Source of the DNA: Macropodus opercularis
Taxonomy: Eukaryota > Chordata > Actinopteri > Anabantiformes > Osphronemidae
Assembly: GCA_030770545.1 (NCBI GenBank)
Contig: CM061092.1
Location: forward strand, 16,183,501 to 16,247,500
Direction: 5' to 3'
Length of the DNA: 64,000 bases
Made by a program: the position numbers and the translations under genes. The notes beneath the pieces were generated by a model that saw only the letters and a list, made by a program, of their open reading frames with translations, was not told the DNA's origin and did not search any database. This document shows, piece by piece, positions 24,881 through 35,290 of this stretch. Position 1 is the stretch's first letter. Every line of letters starts with the position of its first letter.

Positions 24881-26104
24881 GGGGTACGTGTGAGTGCGTC
24901 ACGCGAGACAGTGCAAGTAAATCAAACTTGGACTTTGATTTTAAATTATATTCCAAATCAAAAAATCTAATCAAATATTGCCCCAGTAGACAAACTTAAG
25001 ATGTAAGAACAAGAACAAAGATGTATATGTTACGTTCACTTTGCATTGCTTTTTAAACATTTTAAACATTTTATCTTTATGTTATGACTCTCAGGTCTGT
25101 TCACTTTTCGAAATAGCCTAAGTTTATACGTAACTTTTCACATCATGACACACCCAGGTCTAACGCTGTAACTATTTTATAGCCTATATACTATATGTTG
25201 AGGTTTGTATTCCAGAGAATTGTACTTTAACTGTTGTAGTTGAGAAAACAAGCAAAAAGAAACAGCGATTAATTTTTCAATCCCTTTTTTTTCTCATTAT
25301 CCTGTTAAATTGTCGAGGGAACTTTGTGGCGTACACACGAGACAATCGGTTTTGGAATAAGAAGCACAGCTGACTTCTCCCTCGCGAATTGGGGACTCAG
25401 CCCCTAAAATAATTTCCGCTTATCTGATTCATTGATCTCAAAATGAAGCCTAAGCTGCGATGGGTCTATAACAGCCTCAACGCAATGTCAAATTACATAT
25501 GCTGGTCGGTGAAAGATAGCATAACACAATTTAAAACTTCAAAATGCAGCACAAATGTACGATCCAAACATGCAATATACTACCTCCTGCTTACAGATGA
25601 ACATCATAGTCTACCGAATGAGAGGATAGAGGAGGAAAGCATCCGACCGGCGCTCGTCTACTGGAAAAGTCGGGGGCGTCCGATGCTGGGGGCTACATTG
25701 TTCTCTGAGCCACGATGTGATTTTGTGCCTTTGCCGAAAGTGAAATTTTTTTACGATAATTTCAGAGGATGTAAAGAAACATGATGGAAATCTTCTGGTT
25801 ACAAGCTGCCGACTGACGCATGCGTGCGGTGAGGTGAAAGTGAGCGGAGAGAGAGCGTGAGAGACACATAGATGGAGCTGAAATATGGGAATCACAGCAG
25901 CAGGAAAATAATTTTTATACGATTCTCATTGTAGTTTACACGTATACAAATTTAGAGGTTTGCCTATAACTACAATTCTGAGGCAGAATTACCTTTACTA
26001 AATTTCATTTTTGTGGAGTGTCATATAAAAGATACTACTGATTACTGTGTCAGTGTGGTAAAGAAACACACAAGCACAAAGTATGTGAACAACGTATTTG
26101 TGTA

Positions 26105-26108
26105 CCCC

Positions 26109-26139
<31 letters not shown>

Positions 26140-26143
26140 ACAC
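26105..26143 (+). repeat. C21 run joined to (CA)n
   Basis: 21 C run directly into about nine CA units, then imperfect CA. It lies about 1.7 kb upstream of sox14. Confidence 0.95.
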
Positions 26144-26249
26144 AAACACACACATACACGTGCGCACATAAATGAGATAATTGCAATGGGATGTGGGCAC
26201 GTGCTTGTGCTATATAAGTATATGAGCTGAAGCCTGGGCTTGTGTCATT

Positions 26250-26530
26250 TCATCGCTTTTGACGGTGTGGAAAAAAAAATCAGCTGTCTGTGTGTTTCGT
26301 TTAATAATCACAGCTGACGGAATCATACATCACGCGCATTAGCCCGGGGGCTATTAGGCAATGGTCCTCATTCAAATTTGCATTTTAAAACGATCAGTCG
26401 GTGGCTCCTTGAAACCAAACTGTCAAATTAATGTGAGCTAATGCAACAATTATGGACTCACGGTGTCGGGGATCCAAACATTTACAGTTGATGTAATATG
26501 TTCTTGCTGTTTGTAATTTTGAACTCCCCA
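26250..26530. promoter_or_regulatory. Candidate proximal sox14 enhancer
   Basis: About 1.4 kb upstream of the start codon. Contains octamer ATTTGCAT (26376-26383), CAAATTAATG (about 26424-26433) and a SOX/homeodomain composite ACAATTATGG (26445-26454). Low in repeats. Confidence 0.45.
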
Positions 26531-27249
26531 TACGTTCTGTGCCGTAAGTGACTGGCACGGGCCTAAACTGCGCGCGCGTGGGGTTTGTTTGTATGTGCTC
26601 GCGCGTCTTTGTTTGCGGGCCTTTTTCTTTCTTGACATTACAAAGGAAATAGGCCACATACTTCGCCTAATCATGGCGTCCTTTATAGCGAACATTTAGA
26701 AATGTTACAGCTCCTGAAAAACCGCAGCCACGTGTGACAACTCTTATCCGCCTATAGCTTGCCGCTGGAGCAGCTGGAGGACAGGGGGGGTTGAACTCCT
26801 GCTGAAGTGTCTTTGAGCCAGACAGCAAAGCCCCCCGGCAGGTGAGGAGCTGCCGTGTTGTACGATATATGCAGGTGATAGATGAAAGAGAGATTAATCT
26901 GTCATTGTCATTATATCTTCACTTAAAAAAATAGGAGCGCACACAAATAACTCTTAAAGTTGAGTTTGAGTCTCCTTTTTTTGGGAGGGGGGGTCGGATC
27001 GCTGCCCTGCGTTTAAGTGTGATGCTGCTTGGTAAATTGGTTGCGCGGTGTAGTCACCTCTCTGGATTGAAGTCGGGTTTCAACCGGAAAAGAGGTTGAA
27101 GGTCCGTGTTTGTTGCGATTCATTACGTTAAATGCAGTCGGGAAGGGATCCTGAGGTATTACCACCCCTCCTTACACACGCGCGCGCGCCCACGCCCCTC
27201 ATTCCTTACTCGTTTCTTTTTCTTCTTCTTCTTACCAGCCGCTCTTTGT
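26531..27249. other. Upstream flank of sox14
   Basis: Mixed CpG-bearing sequence with CACGTG (26730-26735), CTTATC (26743-26748) and a CG-alternating patch at 27178-27190. No separate gene. Confidence 0.5.
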
Positions 27250-27461
27250 TTATGTTGTAATGTACATATATTTCTGGTGAAGGTATTATAATAGCCGGTC
27301 TCCGTGCTGATTGGGCGCTCAGGTTGGTGAGTGAACGCCCTGCAGATTATGTCAGATTGCGTGCGGAAACCAAACCAGCCCAGCCTTTGAACTTCACCGC
27401 TTTTGGCTCGTATTCACGCTCTTCCGCTCATTTCCAAGCCAGGTGCTCGACGACAAACCTC
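27250..27461 (+). promoter_or_regulatory. Putative sox14 core promoter region
   Basis: A TA-rich element (TATTATAATA, about 27284-27293) lies 17 bases before an inverted CCAAT box (ATTGG, 27310-27314). The sequence then becomes GC-richer towards the GA repeat and the start codon. If transcription starts near 27310-27400, the 5' leader would be 470-560 nt. The order (TA box upstream of CCAAT) is atypical, so the start site may lie elsewhere, for instance after the GA repeat. No transcript evidence is available. Confidence 0.35.

Positions 27462-27497
<36 letters not shown>
27462..27497 (+). repeat. (GA)n microsatellite in the sox14 promoter or 5' leader
   Basis: A GA tract, interrupted once by AAA, ends about 375 bases before the sox14 start codon. 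GA/CT tracts near promoters are often nuclease-sensitive and length-polymorphic (general knowledge). A CT tract of similar length, its reverse complement, lies downstream of the gene at 30302-30336. Confidence 0.9.
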
Positions 27498-27586
27498 TGA
27501 GTGACAGAGAAAATAACGCCGAACACTTTTACGACTCCTGCAAACTGACTGCGGAACATTGCATTCACCTTTGTGGATTTTTTTTC

Positions 27587-27649
27587 ATGTGTGCATATTG
27601 CATGTATTTTTCCTGTATTGCCTACCGCAGGTCTGACACAGAGTTGTAA
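27587..27649 (+). promoter_or_regulatory. Upstream ORF 1 in the putative sox14 5' leader (20 codons)
   Basis: An ATG at 27587 opens 20 codons (MCAYCMYFSCIAYRRSDTEL) ending in TAA, 224 bases before the sox14 ATG. It is not in an overlapping arrangement with the CDS. It would count as a uORF only if the transcript starts upstream of 27587. The peptide resembles nothing I recognise; any effect would be on reinitiation at sox14. Confidence 0.4.
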
Positions 27650-27720
27650 CTGGACTTAAGCGAACGCGCATCAGTGTTTTAACTCGGGAAAAGGCAAAGC
27701 GGGCGCTGGATTTTTATTTG

Positions 27721-27800
27721 ATGTTTTATTCTTTCGGTCTTTTGCAGACTCATACCATCCTAGACGTGGCATGACTGGTATCTGGCATCTAGACAGGTGA
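27721..27800 (+). promoter_or_regulatory. Overlapping upstream ORFs 2 and 3 in the putative sox14 5' leader
   Basis: ATG 27721 opens 17 codons ending in TGA at 27772-27774. Its stop overlaps the next ATG (27771, ATGA), which opens 9 codons ending in TGA at 27798-27800. The second ends 73 bases before the sox14 start. An ATGA overlap is a classical termination-reinitiation geometry. The leader also has a pyrimidine tract followed by TTTGCAG at 27741-27746 that looks like a 3' splice site, so a 5' UTR intron cannot be excluded. Confidence 0.4.
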
Positions 27801-27873
27801 ACAGTTTCCCTTTTTTACGATAAGAACTCTTCCTCGACATTAACATTGGGGATAAAAGTACACTTTTCTAAAG

Positions 27874-28590
27874 ATGTCAAAGCCCGCTGATCACATCAAG
27901 AGACCCATGAACGCGTTCATGGTTTGGTCTCGGGGCCAGAGGAGGAAAATGGCACAGGAGAATCCCAAAATGCACAACTCGGAGATCAGCAAAAGACTGG
28001 GAGCCGAGTGGAAGCTGCTTTCAGAGTCCGAAAAGAGACCTTACATTGACGAGGCCAAGAGGCTGCGGGCTCAGCACATGAAGGAACACCCCGACTACAA
28101 GTACAGACCCAGGCGCAAACCCAAAAACCTGCTCAAGAAGGACAGGTACGTTTTCCCTTTGCCTTACCTTGGGGATACCGATCACTTGAAGGGACTTCCC
28201 GTGTCGGCCGCGGACTCTCTTTTGGGATCCTCAGAGAAAGCCAGAGCGTTTCTGCCGCCGACATCCGCTCCGTATTCCTTCCTCGACCCGAGTCAGTTCA
28301 GCTCCAGCGCCATCCAGAAGATGACAGAGATGCCCCACACGTTGAGCACCAGCACTTTGCCGTACGCGTCCTCGTTGGGATACCAGAACGGCGCGTTCGG
28401 CACCCTTGGGTGCCCCACTCAGCACACCCACACCCACCCGTCGCCCACAAACCCGGGCTATGTCGTCCCGTGTAACTGCACAGCCTGGTCAGCGTCAAGT
28501 TTACAGCCCCCGGTGGCCTACATACTTTTTCCAGGTATGACCAAGACTGGGATAGACCCATATTCATCCGCACATGCCACTGCCATGTAA
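27874..28590 (+). CDS. sox14: Transcription factor Sox14 (SoxB2 group), complete single coding exon
   Basis: Encodes a 238-residue SoxB2 HMG-box protein, a nuclear DNA-binding repressor of the ACAAT-type SOX site that acts in ventral spinal interneurons and GABAergic diencephalic neurons (family knowledge). The HMG box spans about residues 8-76 and includes RPMNAFMVWSRGQRRKMAQ and HPDYKYRPRRK. It is followed by the B-group extension KKDRYVFPLPYLGD, which is of B2 rather than B1 type. The C-terminus NPGYVVPCNCTAWSAS...PYSSAHATAM is the SOX14 signature and separates it from Sox21. The frame is uninterrupted and the coding sequence has no intron, as in other vertebrates. The start ATG has a good context (A at -3, G at -1) and opens the conserved MSKP N-terminus; the stop is TAA. 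It is two residues shorter than human SOX14 (240 aa), the gap falling in the variable linker after GDTD. No frameshift or missing key residue is seen. Confidence 0.97.
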   Translation: MSKPADHIKRPMNAFMVWSRGQRRKMAQENPKMHNSEISKRLGAEWKLLSESEKRPYIDEAKRLRAQHMKEHPDYKYRPRRKPKNLLKKDRYVFPLPYLGDTDHLKGLPVSAADSLLGSSEKARAFLPPTSAPYSFLDPSQFSSSAIQKMTEMPHTLSTSTLPYASSLGYQNGAFGTLGCPTQHTHTHPSPTNPGYVVPCNCTAWSASSLQPPVAYILFPGMTKTGIDPYSSAHATAM

Positions 28591-28713
28591 CCCTCAAGAC
28601 TCTTCTCCTCTTTTTAATTCACTTGAATACTGAGATGCATGTAAATATATTATGGACAGCGCGCCCCAATTAAAGGCATGAACAGTATTAAACTGCCTCG
28701 GACTTGCCACGGC

Positions 28714-28760
28714 AAAAAAAAAAAAAAAAAAAAAAAGAATAAAAAAAAAGAAAAAAGACA
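28714..28760 (+). repeat. A-rich tract with A23 run in the 3' UTR
   Basis: 23 consecutive A (28714-28736), then GAAT and further A-rich sequence. It is genome-encoded low complexity and can act as an internal oligo-dT priming site in cDNA libraries, which would give false 3' ends for sox14. Confidence 0.85.
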
Positions 28761-29421
28761 AAAACAAACTTTTCCAGAACAAGTTTCTGACCTGAGCAGA
28801 GGAGCTGGGATTTGGCATAAAGGATGGTGCCCTGTGAACTGTAAGAAATGTAAATGTTATAACGTTTATGGCAACCAGAAAAAAGGAGGCCTTTAACTTT
28901 ATTTATTGTGTACATTTCAATGCTGATATGCTAATTTGTGTTAATTATTGATAGGCTACTCTTTTATTTTGAAAAAAAAATTGGCTCGCACAATTAGCAT
29001 TCTTATTTCCTGTATAGGTAGTCGACATCTTGGCACTCGTAACTATAATGTTCTGGATAGGGTCAAAATCAGGACCTATAGGCTGAATTATATACGGGTT
29101 ATATTGTTTATATTTATCAAAAACTGGCACATAAACTAGACGGTCTATTTAAGAGGACACAAAGAAACACTTTACATCCAAATGTTTCATTTTGCATTTT
29201 ATCTGTGGTTCAGTGCTGATATAGTCACACGCGTCATTTTAATTATTTTTTTAATTTATGCCATTTTCTTTTAAGGATAACTTCTATCTGAATTTAAGGA
29301 GTTATATGTGTATTTTCTATCTAAGATGGTAATTTAAAACCTGTCATGTTATGGAAAGGATAATGTATCTAGAAGGTTGATACCCCTGCTCTTTGTTCAA
29401 TTGCTGGGCAAAGACATTTCG

Positions 29422-29427
29422 AATAAA
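29422..29427 (+). terminator. Putative sox14 polyadenylation signal AATAAA
   Basis: A canonical hexamer about 830 bases after the stop codon, with CTGTATTTGTAGGTTTTTG downstream as a GU-rich element. It is chosen over the proximal ATTAAA because of this downstream context. Confidence 0.45.
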
Positions 29428-29450
29428 GACAATCTGTCTTCAAAGAGATC

Positions 29451-30439
29451 AACTTCCTGTATTTGTAGGTTTTTGAGATAGGGTAATGCTGCACAGCAGC
29501 CTTGGTGACGTTACAACTCGCGGAATTAAGGCCAGATAAGGACATTTAGAATTTTAAACAGACAAAAATAGAAAAATACGGAAACAATTAGACTCCGCGT
29601 AAAAGCAAAATAAACTCCACATTCAACACATACGATTTATTTTACTATTTCAAGTGTTAGACTCAGCTTGACCCTAAACTAATCGATACTGTTGACCGGT
29701 TACATCCTCGGCTCGCAGTAGAACAACTACGTCAAAATCAATCGCCTTTCTCTCGCGTCTGCGCTGCGCTCTGATCACCTCCTCACCAAGGCTCCATCCA
29801 CCCCCTTGGTTGGGCTCCTTTCGCTCTTTTCCCTCTATCTGCAGCAGGTTTCAGGCATGTTCAGTGCAGTGAAGGTGTTTTTTGTGACACTGTGATGAAC
29901 CGGTTGTGATCGTTTGATGTTTGACAGTTCAGCAGAGGCCTCCCTGGAGGGATTCCGCCCGTCCGACTTGTCTGACTGCTTAATCACCTCAAGTAGGAGG
30001 CCTCCTGTTTAATTATAGGTTAAACAAATGGAACAAAATGAATGTGATTTCTTTTATCCCTCCCGTGCATGTGTGTGTGTAACTTGCTGGCTGTGAGGCA
30101 GCTGTCTTACTACATTACAGTGCGGTTTGCGCGTTTCCCCAAAAACCAAATTGGGTGCTACAGTTAAAAAAAAAAGGAACAAAACAAAACTGCTCCAGCC
30201 CGAATCCTCAGATCTCCCACGCGCGTTTCAACCTGTACGAACATGTAAATGACATTAAGACAAAATAGCTTTTAAACCACCGACCGGGATGAAGACGCAG
30301 ACTCTCTCTCTCTCTCTCTCCCTCTCTCTCTCTCTCCCCTCCACTCCGGTTAATAATAGAGAGATGGGTTTGCGGACCGCTGGGTTCAGCCTCATATTAG
30401 ACGACTGCGGTGTTAATTAAAAAAAAATCATTCCACATT
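29451..30439. other. Downstream flank of sox14
   Basis: Includes a CpG-bearing part (29700-29850) and the CT tract. No coding signal. Confidence 0.55.
30302..30336 (+). repeat. (CT)n microsatellite downstream of sox14
   Basis: CT tract with one CC interruption, the reverse complement of the GA tract in the sox14 leader 2.8 kb away. Confidence 0.95.
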
Positions 30440-31145
30440 CAAATTGTTTACTTATCTGTCAGGGACATGTGCTAAGAGAAGTTAAGATTCACGATTCTGC
30501 ACTATTGCCCAAGGTGCAATTCAATCCTGGTGGAGGGAGGAGGTGGAGGATGGGGCAGATTTTTATGACAGACTTAGTCCTTATCTAGAGCTGTAAATTA
30601 GGGTGATACTTCACTGAACCGCATGTGAAGTTTTACATCAACCCCCTAAAGCATCCTAATTCAACTTTGAAATGAGACAATTATAATTACTTTCAGGAGT
30701 AGCTGCAGACATGGATGCTTTTTTTTTTTCATGATGAAAATTGAAGAGAAACGCATCTTTAAGAGTAGGAGTGGTTTTGTTTCATATTCTCTACATTTTA
30801 TTACAGCAGCCTTAACTTTACCTCACTCACTACCTGTAATTATCACGCTTAGTCACGGGAAATTGACTGTGGCTACAACGCCCTGAAATAAATAACCCTA
30901 ACGATAAACTACTTCTCAGAGGTATAATGGGAGGGAAATTATGATTTGAAATTATAGAAGGGGGGGGGGGTTAAATCTCTTTTTAACTTTCCCCCCCTTG
31001 ACGGTTTTATTGGAGCACAACAGAGAGAATTCAATCTGCCTTATCTCTCCAGGACTCCTTTTTAGCGGCAGATCAGAGAAAAAGGAGAGGATAATTGTTC
31101 TTTATTTTATTTAATTTAACGTGACAGCCAGCGCTTTCAGGTCAT
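30440..31145. promoter_or_regulatory. Candidate downstream enhancer(s) of sox14
   Basis: Two motif-rich blocks (30440-30740 and 30870-31145) about 2 kb beyond the stop. They carry CTTATC at 30451-30456, 30590-30595 and 31040-31045 in the same orientation, ACAATTATAATTAC (about 30678-30691) and several ATTA cores. Confidence 0.4.
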
Positions 31146-31178
31146 TTATATGCTTCATTTAATGATAAAAGTCAATGA

Positions 31179-31197
31179 GGGGGGGGGGGGGGGGGGG
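31179..31197 (+). repeat. G19 homopolymer
   Basis: 19 consecutive G at the downstream edge of a candidate enhancer. Confidence 0.9.
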
Positions 31198-31680
31198 TTG
31201 CCGGGGAAAAGCAGACGCTTCTACTTCTCCCTCCTCCGCAACACTTAAAAAGTCCAACAAAATGTAAAATGAATGAAAGACAAAAAACGGAGGGAGGAGG
31301 GGGACAGGGCGGGTTTTTTTTTTTTAAATTAAAAGCCAAGGGTTCAATACATTATTGTCTTTTCATGTTAGCCTGAAATCATGGGCGGTAAATAGACTTC
31401 GATTAGTGGCTGATGAGATGTGATTTTGTTTTTACTCGTACTGATTTCCTAAATCAAAAGAAGGGAAACGTACCCTGCAGGAGGTTTAAAAAAAAAACAT
31501 TTACAGATGACGATGATGATGGTGATGATGACGACAGCGTCAGTTTTGTTGATACACAAAGGCAATCATGTGCCAAATGCAGGCTCGCTTATCAGGAATG
31601 CATTTCATATTGGTTTGTGTCAATGCGTGATTTGACTCACTACGTAAAGAAATTGTTTTTAATTTTGTAATTTTTTTTTC

Positions 31681-31709
31681 GGTTGGTTGGTTGGTTGGGG
31701 GGGGGGGGG
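31681..31709 (+). repeat. (GGTT)4 followed by G13
   Basis: Four GGTT units end in a 13-base G run. Confidence 0.9.
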
Positions 31710-32032
31710 ATAAAAACTGATCTCATTTCAGCATATTAAATATTGTCTCCGAAAGACCATAAAAAAATCATCGCCGACTAAATCCCGGTCTATCTGAAAT
31801 TGAATCTGGGATACCATTTTGACGGGCAGAAAAAGTAAAACCGTACAGTTGTGTTGTTTGAAGACGCGGGGGCTTGAATTTGGGGGTCCCTGAATTCTCA
31901 TTTGAAAGAAATGAAATCGTGAACGAGCTGATAAAGAAAAAAGGGAACGGATGAGCTGAGAGAAAAGGAATCATGCTACGGTTGTTTAATGTGCTGTGCA
32001 GTCGGGAAAGTGATTTACACCAAGACTTTATA

Positions 32033-32122
32033 CCCCCCCCCCCCCCCCCCCCCCCCCATAGATATAAAGACATTGTGTGTGTGTGTGTTTTATTTATCGG
32101 CCCCCCCACACACACACACACA
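32033..32122 (+). repeat. Compound low-complexity cluster C25 / (GT)n / C7 / (CA)n
   Basis: C25 (32033-32057), a short unique spacer, a GT tract of about seven units (32074-32088), then C7 and about eight CA units (32101-32122). The GT and CA tracts are complementary and could fold on one another. Confidence 0.9.
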
Positions 32123-34765
32123 CGGACACACGCGTGCGTATGGGCCCACATGTGGTCAGTTCTCCGGAGTTCATCGGATACAGATATGGAAAGCATCGCT
32201 GGGATTCAGACATAATATGACATGCTTCACTTAGAACCCGCATCCTGCATCTGGCAGCTTCATTTCCAGCACCGAACAGTCTCCTCCGCGTTTCTCTGGT
32301 GACTCTCATGGACAATGATCTCAGCTTCGGTCTTAACTCTTTACTTGCTCGTCGTTTGATTTAGAACGCGGTGGCTTCACTTGCAGCTTTTCAGGCCTTG
32401 GCATCACACAGTCGGAAGTCTGGTGCTGATGTTAACCCCAAACAACAACATGCAGAAGTACATAACACTCATGGGACACGTTATACGTTTCTAATAATCT
32501 TTAACATATTCTTAAATTCTCAAACGTGTTTTAAACATTTAAAGGATTTGATTCCACATTCATTCTTCATAATTTCATATATAACGCTGACATCAAATAT
32601 ATTTTATTTAGTATTCTATCAGGCTTTTAATTTGGGATATTGGATAATAATATTAACATGTCCCACCCCAGATGGCTTCGGACTCAAAGATCAACAAAGA
32701 AGTATTGTATTATAAGTTTCAACAGTATTATTAAATACTTTCACATTAGATTCTCAGCAAGTTTGAAGTTTTTGGATTGAACAGGAGCCACACAGGGCCC
32801 TCATCTTCACAACAACACAACTATAATTGAGAAACGTCTACATTACACATCACACATGTCAATATATTATTTACAGTGACTTCAAAAAGGGATTTTATTT
32901 CTCAGGGTGTTTTGAGTCAGTTGTAATCTATAATTTTGTACCGAGTTATATATTCCCTCTTTCATACCCTGTTATCTAAATTTAATACTAGATTTATTTC
33001 GCGATCACTTGGAGGAGTCCCAACCTGGCGCACACTGCACCGTAGGTCTCTCACATTTTCGGGTTCTATACATATTTCTCCACTCGTGCTATCTAGCTGC
33101 CTCATTATGCAGCGCTACTTTAGACTCGTAGTTATTTTGACACATACAAACAGTATTTCATGCCCAGAAGCTGCTGATTCAGAGCTGGGATGCCTGTGAT
33201 CACACACGCTCCTCTCTACAAGTGACCAAACACTCGGAAGCCACTTATCAGCCTGCTTGATTTTCTCATGCATATTTATTATTATGCTTGTCCTGCTTGC
33301 TCACGCACCTCCCATACGTTAAACTGTGTGTCATGATTTACAGTATGTGTGGGCGTGTGACACCTTGCACGTTATGTGAGTTTGTGTTGTGTGTGTGCAC
33401 TCTCTGAATTTGCATGCAGCATAAAGTTTTCATATATAGATCAAGTCATGTGGATGAATGAGTTTTTTGTTGTTGTATTTTCTCATTAATGCTCAGATTT
33501 TTTTTTTACCTGCATTGACTTCAAATATAGTTTTTTAATTCAAATATTTACTGTGTGATTTGAAGTTGAAACTTAACAGTTCTCTTCACCACCCTTAAGA
33601 GGACTTGAACCTTAAGTGGTTCTGATGACGGATGGATGGATTTAACAGTTCTAAGAGCTTGTCGCGTGTCTTTGGTTTATTATATTAAAGTTTAAACATG
33701 AATTCTTCACATGTGCGCATCCTGAAAATGTCCGGTTTGTGAAGCTTTTATTCAAGACGTTCCTACTTTATGAAAAACTCATAAGGTTGACACTGGATGT
33801 AAATTGATTTGTTTATTAAAGGAGCCGTGGAAAACACTCTAGATGAGCTCAAATCAAAGTGAATGTCAGGTTTAAGGTTGTCGTATTTTCCAAACATCAA
33901 AACGTGATACAGGATTTTTTTCCAAAGGTTGACCATGAATAAAACAGCTTTTCTTATGAAATTATTTGCATTGGTTCATTTTCTTCTCAAACGTCATCAG
34001 GCCACTTTCTGAATGTCTTGAAAATCGATGTTATTACCTGATTTAATGACCCCGATACCTGACCAGGTCTACACGTAATCATCTGGAATCTTATTTAGCC
34101 TCCGTATAATATCAGTTCATGTGCTGCCTCAACCTTCACAGGAAGGCTATTTCTTTAACTAAACAACCTTGGCAAAACACACTAAATGGTGTTTCACAGC
34201 AGAGGACAAATCCTGCTTGAAATCAAACGCGACGTGGTGGCGAGATGAAAGGATACAATCAGATCCACAGATATACACTCTAATAAATGTCTCCGTTTAC
34301 AGCACCTGGCCACGGCAGCTCTAAGAGTCACACAATCGTGTCTTCCTGCCTCGTGTTTGACTCATTCACTGAGGACATTAAGGTCATGGCCTGCGTTATA
34401 TTTCTGTGCATTCTGGGGGTGTTAATAACATTAAGAAGGATTAGCATATTCTATGATAGTACACATAGTATTTATGTTGGATTTTTATGGATGATTTCAG
34501 TATTCTTCATTAAAAATGCCTTAAAATTAGACTGTTAGGTCAAATAAAATGAAAAGAAATTAGTTGTCATCGCTAAACCTAATGACAATTTCAACATTTC
34601 AACTTGCTGCCTCAGCATGTCTATCTTGAATACAGCAATTTTACAAAAATAAACAGTAACATGTTTAAAAAATTTTCCCCCATGCTACAAATAAGGAAAA
34701 TCGAGGAAACACACCTTGAAATATCAAGTTATCAAACACTCATTTCAAGGGTGGATGCAGACATA

Positions 34766-34766
<1 letters not shown>

Positions 34767-34797
<31 letters not shown>
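34767..34797 (+). repeat. (AC)15 microsatellite
   Basis: 15 perfect AC units plus one A. Confidence 0.95.
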
Positions 34798-34798
<1 letters not shown>

Positions 34799-34829
34799 GC
34801 TACAGCAACCGGCTGATTTAGTGCCTTCA

Positions 34830-35290
34830 GCGACTCAGGTTGAGGGCAGTAGTGGCAGTCCAAGCCAATGGAATCCCTTGGTAAAGAGGATGCTAATCGT
34901 AGCTTCTTGTGCCTGAGCATGTCTTCCTGGGCCAAATGAGATTAGAGGGAGTGGGATATGGCAAAGCGACGTGCGTGGGGTTCTGGAGGTGAAAGGTAAA
35001 GGCACTTATCAGGAGGGTTCCCCTCGGGGTCCTCGACGGCTGACTCAATCAAAACCCTGCACGCACTTCTCACTGGATTAGACTAATCAGGCAGGAGCAG
35101 GGGATGTATAGACCACTTATCTGAATAAAAACATTGGGCTCTCTTTCCCTTTAAAAAGACCCTACAGAAATATTTGTTAATTTTATTTATTACAGGATGC
35201 TTGTCAATGTGGCAATCTTCCATGGAATCATTAAAGAAGGGCTCTTCCACTCACTGAAGGCATGCGCTGTTTACATGCTGAAAAGATAGA
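34830..35290. promoter_or_regulatory. Candidate enhancer with repeated GATA-type sites
   Basis: CTTATC at 35005-35010 and 35116-35121, GGATTAGACTAATCAGG (about 35076-35092, inverted ATTA cores), and TTTGTTAATTTTATT, all in complex non-repetitive sequence starting just after (AC)15. Confidence 0.4.

Larger units (their letters stand above)
23661..26249. other. Intergenic, nothing recognised
   Basis: Holds the GT/GTGC and C21/CA microsatellites. A 113-codon open frame at 25443-25784 is unrecognised and not credible as a gene. The part from 25320 to 25880 is GC-richer and CpG-bearing. Confidence 0.5.
28591..29450 (+). other. Inferred sox14 3' UTR
   Basis: The AT-rich sequence after the stop holds no recognisable gene. 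It contains a proximal ATTAAA (28669-28674), a long A tract (28714-28736) running into further A-rich sequence with an AATAAA at 28738-28743, and a distal AATAAA at 29422-29427. The distal signal is followed by a T/G-rich stretch (about 29455-29475), as expected for cleavage. I therefore place the main mRNA end near 29445; shorter isoforms from the proximal signals are possible. Confidence 0.5.
31146..34829. other. Intergenic rich in low-complexity tracts
   Basis: Contains G19, GGTT/G13, a GAT/GAC-rich patch (31507-31540), the C25 cluster and (AC)15. Octamers occur at 33408-33415 and 33964-33971. A 142-codon minus frame at 31768-32196 is partly translated homopolymer and is not a gene. Confidence 0.55.

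Noticed and set aside
27443..27649. 68-codon frame upstream of sox14
   Set aside because: It begins at GTG rather than ATG and its first part is translated GA repeat. Only the last 20 codons from ATG 27587 are kept as a possible uORF.
31768..32196. 142-codon open frame on the minus strand
   Set aside because: Crosses the C25 and GT/CA tracts, giving glycine and Cys-Val runs; not a plausible protein.
33600..33645. GGATGGATGGA tail of a further SINE or LINE
   Set aside because: Only a short tetranucleotide run is visible, with no recognisable body beside it.
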